Shown here piece after piece: positions 8,448-16,929 of a stretch of DNA of 64,000 nt. The notes beneath the pieces are model-generated. The model saw only the letters and a list, made by a program, of their open reading frames with translations. It was not told where the DNA came from and searched no databases. Made by a program: the position numbers and the translations under genes. Every line of letters begins with the position of its first letter. The stretch's first letter is position 1. This DNA is from Paenibacillus sp. FSL R7-0345 (GTDB lineage: Bacteria; Bacillota; Bacilli; Paenibacillales; Paenibacillaceae). The stretch lies in contig NZ_CP152002.1 of NCBI RefSeq assembly GCF_038595055.1, positions 3,268,501-3,332,500 on the forward strand. Direction: 5' to 3'.

Positions 8448-9212
8448 ATGGATCATATTAGTACAGGAATGATTATTGTTTTGGTGGTTTGCGGTTTTCT
8501 GGCCGGGTTTATTGATTCTGTAGTGGGCGGCGGCGGACTGATCTCGATTCCCGCGCTGCTGTCGGCGGGCATACCGTTGCCTCTGCTGCTCGGTACGAAT
8601 AAGCTGGCAGGCACCATGTGTTCTTTTACCAGTACGGCCTCATTTATAAAATCAGGCAAAATTAACTTTCAGCTGGTTAAGCTGCTTATTCCCTTCTCTA
8701 TTGCCGGAGCGGTCGCTGGCTCATTTACCGTCCGGCAGGTGCCGTCGGAGTTTCTGAAGCCGCTGGTCATCGTGATGCTGGTGGTGATTACCATCTATAC
8801 CCTGTTCAAAAAATCCTGGGGCGATGTGTCCACCTTCTCAGGCAGCAGCAAAAAAACACGGCTGATTGGCATGCTGGTCGCTCTGATCATCGGGTTTTAC
8901 GACGGATTTTTCGGTCCGGGTACCGGATCGTTTCTGATCTTTGCCTTCCTGATGCTGGGCTTTGAATTCGTAACGGCAGCCGGCAATGCCAAGGTATTGA
9001 ATTTTGCCAGTAATATTTCCAGTCTGCTTACCTTCATTGCACTGGGCTCGGTCAGCTACTCTTACGGCCTGCTGCTCGGAGTGCCGATGGTTGCCGGGGC
9101 ATTAATCGGTTCCAAAGTGGCGATCCGCAAGGGTGCAGGCTATATCCGCCCGCTGTTCATTGCTGTGACGGTGATCTTGATCGGCAAGCAGATCTGGGAT
9201 ACGATGCACTAA
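8448..9212 (+). CDS. TSUP (TauE/SafE) family sulfite/organosulfur exporter-like membrane protein
   Basis: 254 aa with about eight hydrophobic segments. The family repeats are visible: AGFIDSVVGGGGLISIPALL near the N-terminus and GFYDGFFGPGTGSFLIFAFL in the middle, each with the glycine-rich loop of TauE/SafE proteins. Members move sulfite, sulfoacetate, thiosulfate or related anions, and the direction and substrate are not predictable here. ATG 8448 has GGGGGCC upstream. It sits between a NUDIX gene and a GNAT gene on the same strand with short gaps, so co-transcription is likely. Confidence 0.9.
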   Translation: MDHISTGMIIVLVVCGFLAGFIDSVVGGGGLISIPALLSAGIPLPLLLGTNKLAGTMCSFTSTASFIKSGKINFQLVKLLIPFSIAGAVAGSFTVRQVPSEFLKPLVIVMLVVITIYTLFKKSWGDVSTFSGSSKKTRLIGMLVALIIGFYDGFFGPGTGSFLIFAFLMLGFEFVTAAGNAKVLNFASNISSLLTFIALGSVSYSYGLLLGVPMVAGALIGSKVAIRKGAGYIRPLFIAVTVILIGKQIWDTMH

Positions 9213-9236
9213 ACAGTTTGTAATCGAGGTGGAAAT

Positions 9237-9695
9237 ATGGATATAAGGTGTATCCCTAAAGAACAGGCCTGGCAATTAAGGCATGAGGTGATGTGGCCGG
9301 AGCGTGAACTGGATTATGTAAAACTGGACGATGATGGTGCCGGGGAGCATTACGGGCTGTTCGGGCAGGAGCGTCTGATTTCCGTAGTATCTCTATTTAT
9401 TGAAGGTGAAGAAGCGCAGTTCCGCAAGTTCGCCACCCTTGAGTCCGAGCAGGGCAAAGGCTACGGCAGCAGGCTGCTGCAGCATGTACTGGAAGAGGCG
9501 GAGCAGCGCGGAGTCCGGAGGTTTTTTTGTAATGCGCGGAGGAATAAAGCCCCTTTCTATCAGAAGTTTGGGCTGGCTGCAACAGGGCAGACGTTCAGTA
9601 AGGGCGGGAAAGATTATATCATAATGGAACGGTACTTCGGAGCAGATGAGGCCGGAGCTGAAGACAGAAACGGAGTGGAACAGGCTAATGACTGA
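9237..9695 (+). CDS. GNAT family N-acetyltransferase
   Basis: 152 aa. The acetyl-CoA pyrophosphate loop is visible as EQGKGYGSRLL (motif A, Q/R-x-x-G-x-G/A), followed by the helix EEAEQRGVRRFFCNAR and the AAFYQKFGL-like motif B (APFYQKFGL). The length is that of a single-domain, ElaA-like acetyltransferase. Substrate unknown. AGGTGG lies 7 bp before ATG 9237. Its last codons overlap the start of the alanyl-tRNA editing gene by 8 bp, suggesting translational coupling. Confidence 0.88.
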   Translation: MDIRCIPKEQAWQLRHEVMWPERELDYVKLDDDGAGEHYGLFGQERLISVVSLFIEGEEAQFRKFATLESEQGKGYGSRLLQHVLEEAEQRGVRRFFCNARRNKAPFYQKFGLAATGQTFSKGGKDYIIMERYFGADEAGAEDRNGVEQAND

Positions 9696-10857
9696 TAAAT
9701 TATATTACGAATCAGCTTATATTCAGGAATGGGAGACAAAGGTCAGCCGGATTGAGGAAAAAGCAGACGGGCTTTATCTCGTTCTGGAGCAGACGGCCTT
9801 CTACCCGCATGGCGGCGGACAGCCGTGCGATACCGGGACCATCGGCGGAATTCCGGTGCTGGATGTCATTCTGGAGGAGGGCGAAGTATTCCACAAAGTG
9901 GACAGCCTTCCGGGAGGCGCAGAAGTCAGCTGTAAAATCGACTGGGAGCGCAGATTCGATCACATGCAGCAGCACAGCGGCCAGCATCTTCTGTCGGCGG
10001 TGTTCCGTGAGCTGTGCGGGGCAATGACGTTAAGCTTCCACCTCGGAACCGATTATGCGACGATCGATGTGGAACTGACTGAGCTGTCACCGGCCCGGAT
10101 GCTGGAAGTGGAGGCTGAGGTTAACCGGCAGATTGTTCTGAACCGCAGCATCACCAGCTATTTCGTGAGCGGGGAAGAGCTGGCTCAATTGCCGCTGGTG
10201 AAGCAGCCTACAGTAACCGAGAATATCCGGATCGTGGAAATTGAAGGCATCGAATATAATGCCTGCGGCGGCACCCATGTCCCGTCTACCGGAGCGATCG
10301 GGATGATCAAGCTGCTGAGAGCGGACAAGCAAAAGGGCAATATCCGGGTGACCTTCAAATGCGGCGGACGCGCATTGGCCGAGTTCAACGACAATGTGCG
10401 GATTCTGAATGCCTTATCCGTCAAGTTCAACACCGGTAAAGACGAGATAGTAGACCGGATTGAAAAAATGGAGCTGGAGCAGAAGCAGCTTCAACTTGAA
10501 CTGGCTGCGCTTAAAGAGCAAAATGACGGTTACGCAGCAAATGAACTGCTGGCCGCACAGGAGCAAGGTAACCGGATCATCGCGCAGACTTATGAGCAGA
10601 AGTCACTTAAGGATCTGCAGAGCCTCGCAGCCAAGCTGACTGCGCTGACCGATCTGCCGGTGCTGCTGCTGTCCGCAGCCGAGAATAAGCTGGTATTCGC
10701 GCAGAGCGGAAATGCCGGGCTGTCCTGCGGTGCCTTCTTTAAGGAGCACCTAAGCAGCTTCGGCGGCAAGGGCGGCGGCAGCGATAAGCTGGCCCAGGCC
10801 GGCTTTACGGACTATGAGCAGGCCCAGGCTTTTTATGAATTTGTAAAACAGCAGTAA
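9688..10857 (+). CDS. Alanyl-tRNA editing protein AlaX with C-terminal DHHA1 domain
   Basis: 389 aa from ATG 9688, overlapping the previous stop; an earlier in-frame ATG at 9646 lies deep inside the upstream gene. The domain order is that of AlaRS without its catalytic core: an N-terminal part with FYPHGGGQPCDTG, the editing site HSGQHLLSAV (HxxxH) and CGGTHVPSTG (CxxxH zinc ligands), a coiled-coil linker (about residues 265-300), and a DHHA1 domain ending FGGKGGGSDKLAQAG. Stand-alone AlaX proteins deacylate Ser- or Gly-tRNA-Ala in trans. This is the long, AlaX-L-like form. A terminator follows. Confidence 0.92.
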   Translation: MTDKLYYESAYIQEWETKVSRIEEKADGLYLVLEQTAFYPHGGGQPCDTGTIGGIPVLDVILEEGEVFHKVDSLPGGAEVSCKIDWERRFDHMQQHSGQHLLSAVFRELCGAMTLSFHLGTDYATIDVELTELSPARMLEVEAEVNRQIVLNRSITSYFVSGEELAQLPLVKQPTVTENIRIVEIEGIEYNACGGTHVPSTGAIGMIKLLRADKQKGNIRVTFKCGGRALAEFNDNVRILNALSVKFNTGKDEIVDRIEKMELEQKQLQLELAALKEQNDGYAANELLAAQEQGNRIIAQTYEQKSLKDLQSLAAKLTALTDLPVLLLSAAENKLVFAQSGNAGLSCGAFFKEHLSSFGGKGGGSDKLAQAGFTDYEQAQAFYEFVKQQ

Positions 10858-10862
10858 CATAC

Positions 10863-10919
10863 AAAACCTGCCAAGGGAGAAGGATCGGATTGAGGTCCGT
10901 TTTCCCGGGCAGGTTTTTT
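10863..10919 (+). terminator. Rho-independent terminator after alaX
   Basis: AACCTGCC pairs with GGCAGGTT across an internal hairpin, followed by a TTTTTTA run. Confidence 0.8.
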
Positions 10920-10967
10920 AGAAAATAAGAATGTATATGTTTTGGAATCCCCGCCATGCGGTGTCTT

Positions 10968-11492
10968 TTACCAGCCCTTGCGTGTACATAACGAGGTAAT
11001 ATGGGCAAGATGATGCTTGCCGTGCCAGGCGTAGATGCCGATGTTTCTGCCTAATGAAACAGTGCCGGATTCCGGATGGATAAAAGTCTTTTCCAGATCG
11101 GCTGGAGTCAATTCACGTAAAACGGTAACCCAGCGCTTATGTAAGGTCTCAATGAGCAGAAGAGAAGGCTCAACCGGTAAGGCATAGTCCGGGAGCTCAG
11201 CCCATTTTGCTTCCTCATAGGGCTTAATTACCGGCTTGTCTTCTGTAAGAGCCAATTTGAAGCGGATTAATGCATTCATATGACTGTCTGCAACATGATG
11301 GATAACCTGACGCACCGTCCAGCCACCCGGCCGGTACGGAGTATCCAGCTGTTCATCGTTTAAATCTTTTACAGCCTCCCGTAACCGTTCCGGCAATTCT
11401 TCGATCTCTTTAATCCACTCCGCTGTAACACTATCAGTAATCTCCCCGGTAAACTCAAATGTGCCAATCGGATATCGCAAATCTCTCTCCAT
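10968..11492 (-). CDS. DinB/YfiT-family putative metal-dependent hydrolase (bacillithiol-transferase-like)
   Basis: 174 aa from ATG 11492, 8 nt after GGAGGGA; a TTG two codons earlier is too close. It aligns by eye with B. subtilis YfiT: LRYPIGTF at the start, [17 protein letters not shown] in the middle and [12 protein letters not shown] near the end. The three His (HHVADSH, HGKHH) are the metal ligands of the DinB four-helix fold. The family includes bacillithiol S-transferases that detoxify electrophiles, consistent with a Bacillota host. It stands alone, convergent with alaX and divergent from the permease gene at 11576. Confidence 0.9.
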   Translation of the reverse strand: MERDLRYPIGTFEFTGEITDSVTAEWIKEIEELPERLREAVKDLNDEQLDTPYRPGGWTVRQVIHHVADSHMNALIRFKLALTEDKPVIKPYEEAKWAELPDYALPVEPSLLLIETLHKRWVTVLRELTPADLEKTFIHPESGTVSLGRNIGIYAWHGKHHLAHITSLCTRKGW

Positions 11493-11575
11493 CCACAAAA
11501 TCCCTCCAGTTAAGGATTATTTAATAACTTCCCCATTATAATCACTTCAGAAGAGATGAGAAAGGGGAACTAAGC

Positions 11576-13927
11576 GTGTTTCTAAACATTCTAAAAAAGG
11601 ATCTGCGGCGCAAAAGAACGATGAATATCGTACTGTTCGTACTGATCACACTGGCTACATCGCTGGTGGCGAGCGGAACGAACCTGATGTACACTACCTC
11701 GTCGGCCATCGGGTATTTTATCGATCAGAGTAAAGTAGCCGATCACAATGTCATGATTCCGAATACACCGGAGAACCGGAAAAAGATTACAGACTGGGCG
11801 GATGCTCAGGCCGTAGTCGGGAAGGTGTTCCCTGAGCTGCAGATCAGCGTGACCAGTCAGCAGATCAGGCTGCCGGCAGGGCGGGAGGGCTTTGCCAGTA
11901 ATTTTGTGCTTTTACTGTCAACCGTCCCGGATCAGGTAAATCTGATTTTCGATCAGGAGGATCAGCGCTTTACACTTAACCCCGGAGAGATCGGCATCCC
12001 GGTAGCCGTCAGAAACGCAACAGGTGTAAAGCCTGGTGACAGCCTTACGATTGATATTAATGGCCTCTCCAAAACCCTCAGGGTAACGGAAATCTTCAAG
12101 GATGCCTATATGGGCGCCGACCTGATGGGGCTGAAGCGGCTGGTCCTTTCACCGCAGGATTTTGCTGATTTTCAGAGTACGCTTGCAGAAGATGCGCTTA
12201 CGGTTCAATATAGCTTCACGGCTGCTGAGGGAGTGGAATCGGCGGCGGTCACGGCTGCTTTTGCCAAGGAGGATCTGCCTGCGACCTTTCAGCTGGAAAA
12301 AGGGCTGGTACGGACATCTTTTCTGACCGATCAGATTATTTCCGCCATGCTGTTTGTAATCAGCCTGTTTCTGATCTTCATTGCCTTTTTGACCCTGCGG
12401 TTTACGATCGTATCTACGCTGCAGGATGACTACAGGGAGATTGGAGTCATGAAGGCCATCGGCTTCAAGAACGGGCCTATTAAACGGCTCTACCTGGCTA
12501 AATACCTGGGGCTCGCGGTTACCGGGGGAACTGTCGGGCTGATGGCCAGCTTTCCGCTAAGTGCTCTTATGTCCCGTAAAACCTCAGAGTATATTATCCT
12601 GCCCGGCGGTATCGCCAACATTATTATTTCCATTGCCAGCGCAGTCGCAATTGTTCTGCTGACTCTGCTGTTCTGTGTGCTGTGCATGCGCAAAATCAAT
12701 AAAGCCTCGGCCATCGACGCGATCAGACAGGGCCATACAGGTGAACGCTTCCGGCCTTCCCGCAGTATTCATCTTCACCGCAGCAAGCGGCTGCATCCGA
12801 TGCTGTTTTTGGCGCTGAGTGATGTTTTGAACCGGCTCAGAAGCTATACTACGCTTATTCTTACATTCATTCTGAGTACAGCCATTATCATTATTCCGAT
12901 CAATCTGACCAATACGATCCTCAGTCCGAAATTTATAAGCTATCTGGGCACAACGGAAGCGGATTTCTATACCAAAGCCATCGTGGCCGATAAATCGCTG
13001 ACAGAGATCCGCCAGGAGCTGTCGAAGGTTGAGCAGCAGTTTAAGGAACAGCATTATGATGTGAGCCTCTCCCTGGAGTATACAGCCTTGACCAAGTATA
13101 TTTCAGATGACGGGGAGAGCAACCGGAGTATTTCCGGTACCAAAAATGAACCGCTGTCCGAGCTTGAATATCTGCAGGGCTCTGCCCCGAGATTAGCAAA
13201 TGAAATTGCGATAACCAGCATCATGTCGGAAGTCTATCTAAAAAAACCGGGCGATCCTATTGTATTTGAAATTGACGGCAAGCAGCATTCTTTTCTGATT
13301 ACCGGTATTTTTCAGGCCATCTCTAATGAAGGTTATATGGTCAGGCTGGCCGAGGAATTCTACCCGCAGATGACGACTTCTTATATGATTACCGGCATGA
13401 TTAATGCACCGGATAAGGACAAAGCGGCAATTACCAGGGAAATGAAGCAGTCCTTTAGCCAATATGAAATTAAAGTCGCTAATGAGATGCTGGAAGATGT
13501 GATCGGCAGCTTTATGGGCCAGCTGAAGGGCATCATCAACCTGCTTACGGTTATCGTGTGCATCATTACCTTTTTCATTACCAGCCTGTTCGTGCGCTTG
13601 CTGATAACCAAAGAGATTCAGGGGATTGCGGTCATGAAAAGCCTCGGCTTCACCGACGGCCTGATCCGGCTATGGCAAGTTCTGCGGATAATGATTCTGC
13701 TTGCAGGCTCGCTGATTGCGGGTGTGCTGGGAGCCAATATACTTGGGGAACGCTTGTTCAGCTTTGTCTTCCGGATGTTCGGGCTTACCGAGCTTCACTT
13801 TCAGATTATGCCGCTGCAAGTGTATGTGCTGTATCCGCTGCTCATTCTTGCTGTAGTTGTGATGGCCGTGTATACAAGCTGCGGGCAAATTAAAACCATT
13901 CATGTCTGGAATATGAATAAAGAATAA
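11576..13927 (+). CDS. ABC transporter permease with two FtsX-like domains
   Basis: 783 aa from GTG 11576 (GAAAGGGGAAC upstream). The architecture is an N-terminal membrane helix, an extracytoplasmic domain, a first FtsX block of three helices (about residues 250-370, with EIGVMKAIGF), a fourth helix (about 420-440), a second external domain, and a final FtsX block (EIQGIAVMKSLGFTDG, about 650-780). It is larger than BceB or MacB and resembles export or sensing permeases for antimicrobial peptides or lipoproteins. It is followed 17 bp later by its ATPase and then a two-component pair, so the four genes probably form one operon. The substrate is unknown. Confidence 0.9.
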   Translation: MFLNILKKDLRRKRTMNIVLFVLITLATSLVASGTNLMYTTSSAIGYFIDQSKVADHNVMIPNTPENRKKITDWADAQAVVGKVFPELQISVTSQQIRLPAGREGFASNFVLLLSTVPDQVNLIFDQEDQRFTLNPGEIGIPVAVRNATGVKPGDSLTIDINGLSKTLRVTEIFKDAYMGADLMGLKRLVLSPQDFADFQSTLAEDALTVQYSFTAAEGVESAAVTAAFAKEDLPATFQLEKGLVRTSFLTDQIISAMLFVISLFLIFIAFLTLRFTIVSTLQDDYREIGVMKAIGFKNGPIKRLYLAKYLGLAVTGGTVGLMASFPLSALMSRKTSEYIILPGGIANIIISIASAVAIVLLTLLFCVLCMRKINKASAIDAIRQGHTGERFRPSRSIHLHRSKRLHPMLFLALSDVLNRLRSYTTLILTFILSTAIIIIPINLTNTILSPKFISYLGTTEADFYTKAIVADKSLTEIRQELSKVEQQFKEQHYDVSLSLEYTALTKYISDDGESNRSISGTKNEPLSELEYLQGSAPRLANEIAITSIMSEVYLKKPGDPIVFEIDGKQHSFLITGIFQAISNEGYMVRLAEEFYPQMTTSYMITGMINAPDKDKAAITREMKQSFSQYEIKVANEMLEDVIGSFMGQLKGIINLLTVIVCIITFFITSLFVRLLITKEIQGIAVMKSLGFTDGLIRLWQVLRIMILLAGSLIAGVLGANILGERLFSFVFRMFGLTELHFQIMPLQVYVLYPLLILAVVVMAVYTSCGQIKTIHVWNMNKE

Positions 13928-13944
13928 TCAGGGGGAATGAAGCG

Positions 13945-14721
13945 ATGAGTACTATACTTGAAGTTACCAATCTGTGCAAAACGTATATCGTGAACAAAAG
14001 CCAGCATAATGTCCTACGGAATATTAATTTTACGCTGCATGAGGGTGAGTTCGTATCGATCATGGGCCCGTCCGGATCGGGCAAGTCTACCTTGCTCTAT
14101 ACGGTCAGCGGGATGGACCGCTTGACGGCGGGAGAAGTGCTGTTTAACCGGAAGCAGCTGTCACAGCTTAAACAGAATGAGATAGCGGATGTCCGGCTGC
14201 ATGAGATGGGGTTTATTTTTCAGCAAATGTATATGCTTGGAAATCTGTCAGTCTATGATAATATCATATTATCCGGCTACCAATCGATTAAGGGCAAAGG
14301 GGATAACCGCAGCCGCAGTGATGTTAATGAGTATGCCGACAAGCTGATGCGGAAGCTCGGAATAATCGAAATTGCCGGACATGATATTGCCGAGGTATCG
14401 GGCGGACAATTGCAGCGGGCCTGCATCTGCCGGGCGCTAATCAACGCTCCCAAAATGCTGTTTGCCGATGAACCGACCGGAGCACTCAACTCCAAAGCCG
14501 CCAAAGAAGTAATGGAAGAGCTCTGCCGGATTAACCGGGAAGGTACGACGATCATGATCGTCACCCATGATGTGAAGGTGGCGGCGCAGACGGATAAGGT
14601 TCTGTATATGGTGGACGGCAACATCCAGGGCGAGCTGAAGCTGGGCAAATTCGTTGAGTCGGAGGGCGTAAGGGAACGGGAGCGCCGGCTGAATGAATGG
14701 CTGATGGAGCAGGGCTGGTAG
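13945..14721 (+). CDS. ABC transporter ATP-binding protein
   Basis: 258 aa, of the LolD/MacB/BceA type that pairs with FtsX-like permeases. Walker A is MGPSGSGKST, the Q-loop lies near IFQQMYML, the signature is VSGGQLQRACICRAL, Walker B is MLFADEPTGAL, and the switch His is in MIVTHD. A C-terminal tail (residues 230-258) rich in Glu and Arg follows the nucleotide-binding domain. It hydrolyses ATP to drive the permease encoded just upstream. The start ATG 13945 has CAGGGGGAATG upstream. Confidence 0.95.
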   Translation: MSTILEVTNLCKTYIVNKSQHNVLRNINFTLHEGEFVSIMGPSGSGKSTLLYTVSGMDRLTAGEVLFNRKQLSQLKQNEIADVRLHEMGFIFQQMYMLGNLSVYDNIILSGYQSIKGKGDNRSRSDVNEYADKLMRKLGIIEIAGHDIAEVSGGQLQRACICRALINAPKMLFADEPTGALNSKAAKEVMEELCRINREGTTIMIVTHDVKVAAQTDKVLYMVDGNIQGELKLGKFVESEGVRERERRLNEWLMEQGW

Positions 14722-14793
14722 GGAGTAAGGGAATCACTAGCGGCTAAATGCCGGCCTGCCCTGCGATAAAGTGAATACAGGAGGGGGATGGCA

Positions 14794-15474
14794 TTGGCTG
14801 ATATTTTGGTGATAGAGGATAATCTGGAGCTGTCTAACGTGATCCGCGATTTTCTGGAGGCTGACGGTTACTCCGTAGTGACTGCTCCCAATGCCGAAGA
14901 GGGGCTGGTGCTGCTGGAAAGCCAGGCGGTGAAGCTGCTGCTGCTTGATATTATGCTGCCTGGGATCGACGGTTTTGCCGTGTGCCGGCTGGCCAGGGAA
15001 AAATACAATCTGCCCATTCTGATCATGAGTGCCCGGCACGGGGATGAGAATAAGATCATTGGGCTTGAGCTGGGGGCAGACGATTATCTGGAAAAACCGT
15101 TTACCATCCAGCTGCTGATTGCCAAGGTGAAGGCGCATATGCGCCGGAGCTATGAAATGAATGACAACAAACAGCTGCTCACTGACGGCAATTTACTGGT
15201 CAACTGTACTTCTATGCAGGTATTCCTGGCCGGAATGCCGGTGACCATGACTATGAAGGAATACGAACTGCTGGTGCTGCTGCTGAAGAACCGGGGCAAG
15301 GTGCTGCGGAAGGAATGGCTGTTTGAGCGGGTGTGGGGGGCGGACAGTTTTAGTGAGCCGTCAACCCTTACTGTACATATTAACAAGCTGCGGGACAAGA
15401 TAGAGCTTAACCCGAAGCAGCCTAAACGGATCGTAACGGTGTGGGGAGTGGGCTACAAGTATGAAGCGGTTTGA
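14794..15474 (+). CDS. OmpR-family response regulator
   Basis: 226 aa from TTG 14794, which has AGGAGG at 9-nt spacing; the ATG at 14788 is only 3 nt from it. The receiver domain has IEDN, phospho-acceptor Asp at about residue 52 (LLLLDIMLPG) and Lys in DYLEKPF. The C-terminal winged helix (about 125-226) shows MTMKEYELLVLLLKN and VHINKLRDKIE. It should bind DNA when phosphorylated by the kinase encoded downstream, whose start overlaps its last codons by 14 bp. The position after an ABC transporter suggests it controls that transporter. Confidence 0.95.
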   Translation: MADILVIEDNLELSNVIRDFLEADGYSVVTAPNAEEGLVLLESQAVKLLLLDIMLPGIDGFAVCRLAREKYNLPILIMSARHGDENKIIGLELGADDYLEKPFTIQLLIAKVKAHMRRSYEMNDNKQLLTDGNLLVNCTSMQVFLAGMPVTMTMKEYELLVLLLKNRGKVLRKEWLFERVWGADSFSEPSTLTVHINKLRDKIELNPKQPKRIVTVWGVGYKYEAV

Positions 15475-16741
15475 CCGGCTGATTCTGTGCACGATCCTTA
15501 TCGGGATCACGGTGATTGCCTTGTATACCGGCTATGGCTTCATGCAGGCGGAAGACTCCGGAGATAAAGCATACCGGATTGAGGTCAACCGGATTACCCG
15601 GGAGATCAGTGACGGGCGGGAGCCCGGTGAACTCAAGCTGGACGAATATACATATGTGCGGAGGGTTGCCTGGCTGGAATGGGATGCAGCACCGGAGGCG
15701 CTTACGGGATTTTTTGACGGCACAGGCGTGCAGAACCATGCGGAGTATACGGTTAAGCCCATATTTCATGGAGAGGAGCCTGCAGGTTATTTGCGGCTGG
15801 AATATGGACCTGGCCCAAGCCGTTCACCGCTGCTTTTGTTAACAGTAATCTTGCTGAGTGCAGTGCTTGTGGCGGTCACCGGTCTGCTTCTCTACATCCG
15901 CGGGCAGATCATTAAGCCGTTCCATACCATCGAGGAGCTTCCTTACGCCTTATCCAGAGGGAATCTGACTCAGGGCATGAAGGAGAGCAAAAGCCGTTTT
16001 TTCGGCAAGTTTATCTGGGGCCTGAACTTACTGCGTGAGACTCTGGACCGGCAGAAGCAGACTAATCTGAGGCTGGAAAAAGACCGCCAGACCCTGATCG
16101 CCTCGCTGTCCCATGAGCTCAAAACGCCGGTTGCAGCGATTAAGCTGTACTCCAGTGCGCTTGCAGATGGGCTTTATGATAATGAAGATAAGCGCAGAGC
16201 TTCTGCCAGCCTGATTGGCCAAAAAGCGGGTCAGATAGAAAATATGATCAGCAGCATCATTTCCGCTTCGGTATCTTCCCTGCAGGAAGCAGAGGTGCAT
16301 GTTACGGAATTTTACCTGAAAGACTGGACCCGGCGGGTAGTGGAGCATTACAAGGAACGTCTTGCATTGCTGAAGATTCATTTTGACGTGGCTGTGCCTG
16401 AAGACAAGCTGCTGCTGGGTGACCCGGAAAAGCTGCTTGAGGTAATGGATAATCTGCTTGAGAATGCGATTAAATACGGGGACGGCAGCCTGATCAGGAT
16501 CAGCTTCCGGGAAGAGGATTACCGCCAGCTGATCATCATTGAAAACGCCGGCGAACCCGTTCCGGTTAACGAGCTGCCGCATATCTTCGCCAGCTTCTGG
16601 CGCGGCTCGAACAGCGCCGGCAAGCAGGGCAATGGCCTGGGCCTGTTCATCTGCCGGCAGCTGCTGCGCAAAATGGACGGAGATATATATGCTGAGGCTT
16701 ATGGGGAAGGGATGCGTTTTGTGCTGGTGGTGCGATATTGA
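15461..16741 (+). CDS. Membrane sensor histidine kinase
   Basis: 426 aa, ATG 15461 inside the end of the regulator gene (translational coupling). Membrane segments at about residues 8-28 and 123-145 enclose a roughly 95-residue external sensor loop. A HAMP-like linker leads to the H box SLSHELKTPVAAIK (phospho-His about residue 217), the N box NLLENAIKYGDG, and the G box GNGLGLFICRQL. The sizeable external loop separates it from the loop-less BceS-type kinases, so it may sense a ligand itself rather than rely wholly on the permease. A terminator follows at once. Confidence 0.94.
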   Translation: MKRFDRLILCTILIGITVIALYTGYGFMQAEDSGDKAYRIEVNRITREISDGREPGELKLDEYTYVRRVAWLEWDAAPEALTGFFDGTGVQNHAEYTVKPIFHGEEPAGYLRLEYGPGPSRSPLLLLTVILLSAVLVAVTGLLLYIRGQIIKPFHTIEELPYALSRGNLTQGMKESKSRFFGKFIWGLNLLRETLDRQKQTNLRLEKDRQTLIASLSHELKTPVAAIKLYSSALADGLYDNEDKRRASASLIGQKAGQIENMISSIISASVSSLQEAEVHVTEFYLKDWTRRVVEHYKERLALLKIHFDVAVPEDKLLLGDPEKLLEVMDNLLENAIKYGDGSLIRISFREEDYRQLIIIENAGEPVPVNELPHIFASFWRGSNSAGKQGNGLGLFICRQLLRKMDGDIYAEAYGEGMRFVLVVRY

Positions 16742-16761
16742 CATTATAATACAGAGTAAGC

Positions 16762-16796
16762 GAAGAGCCTTGGTGTTATAGGGCTCTTTTTTTAAT
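16762..16796 (+). terminator. Rho-independent terminator of the ABC/two-component operon
   Basis: AGAGCC / GGGCTCT stem followed by TTTTTTT. Confidence 0.85.
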
Positions 16797-16871
16797 GCTA
16801 TTTCTGATAGATTGAGCTTGAACATTTAAGTTAAGGGAAAAGTGGCGGAGGGGAACTTTATATAAACCCCG

Positions 16872-16898
16872 TGTCACAAAAAAAGCGGCTGTCTCGTT
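16872..16898 (+). promoter_or_regulatory. ECF41-type promoter
   Basis: TGTCACA at 16872-16878, 16 bp, then CGTT at 16895-16898. ECF41 sigma factors are known to recognise a TGTCACA minus 35 with a CGTC-like minus 10. It lies 32 bp before the oxidoreductase start, ahead of the ECF41 gene in the same cluster, which implies autoregulation. Confidence 0.75.
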
Positions 16899-16929
16899 CT
16901 ATATGCAAACTATAGAAGGAGTGGATTGT

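Noticed and set aside
12584-13054. Minus-strand ORF of 156 aa
   Set aside because: Antisense to the middle of the FtsX-type permease; composition is typical of a shadow frame.
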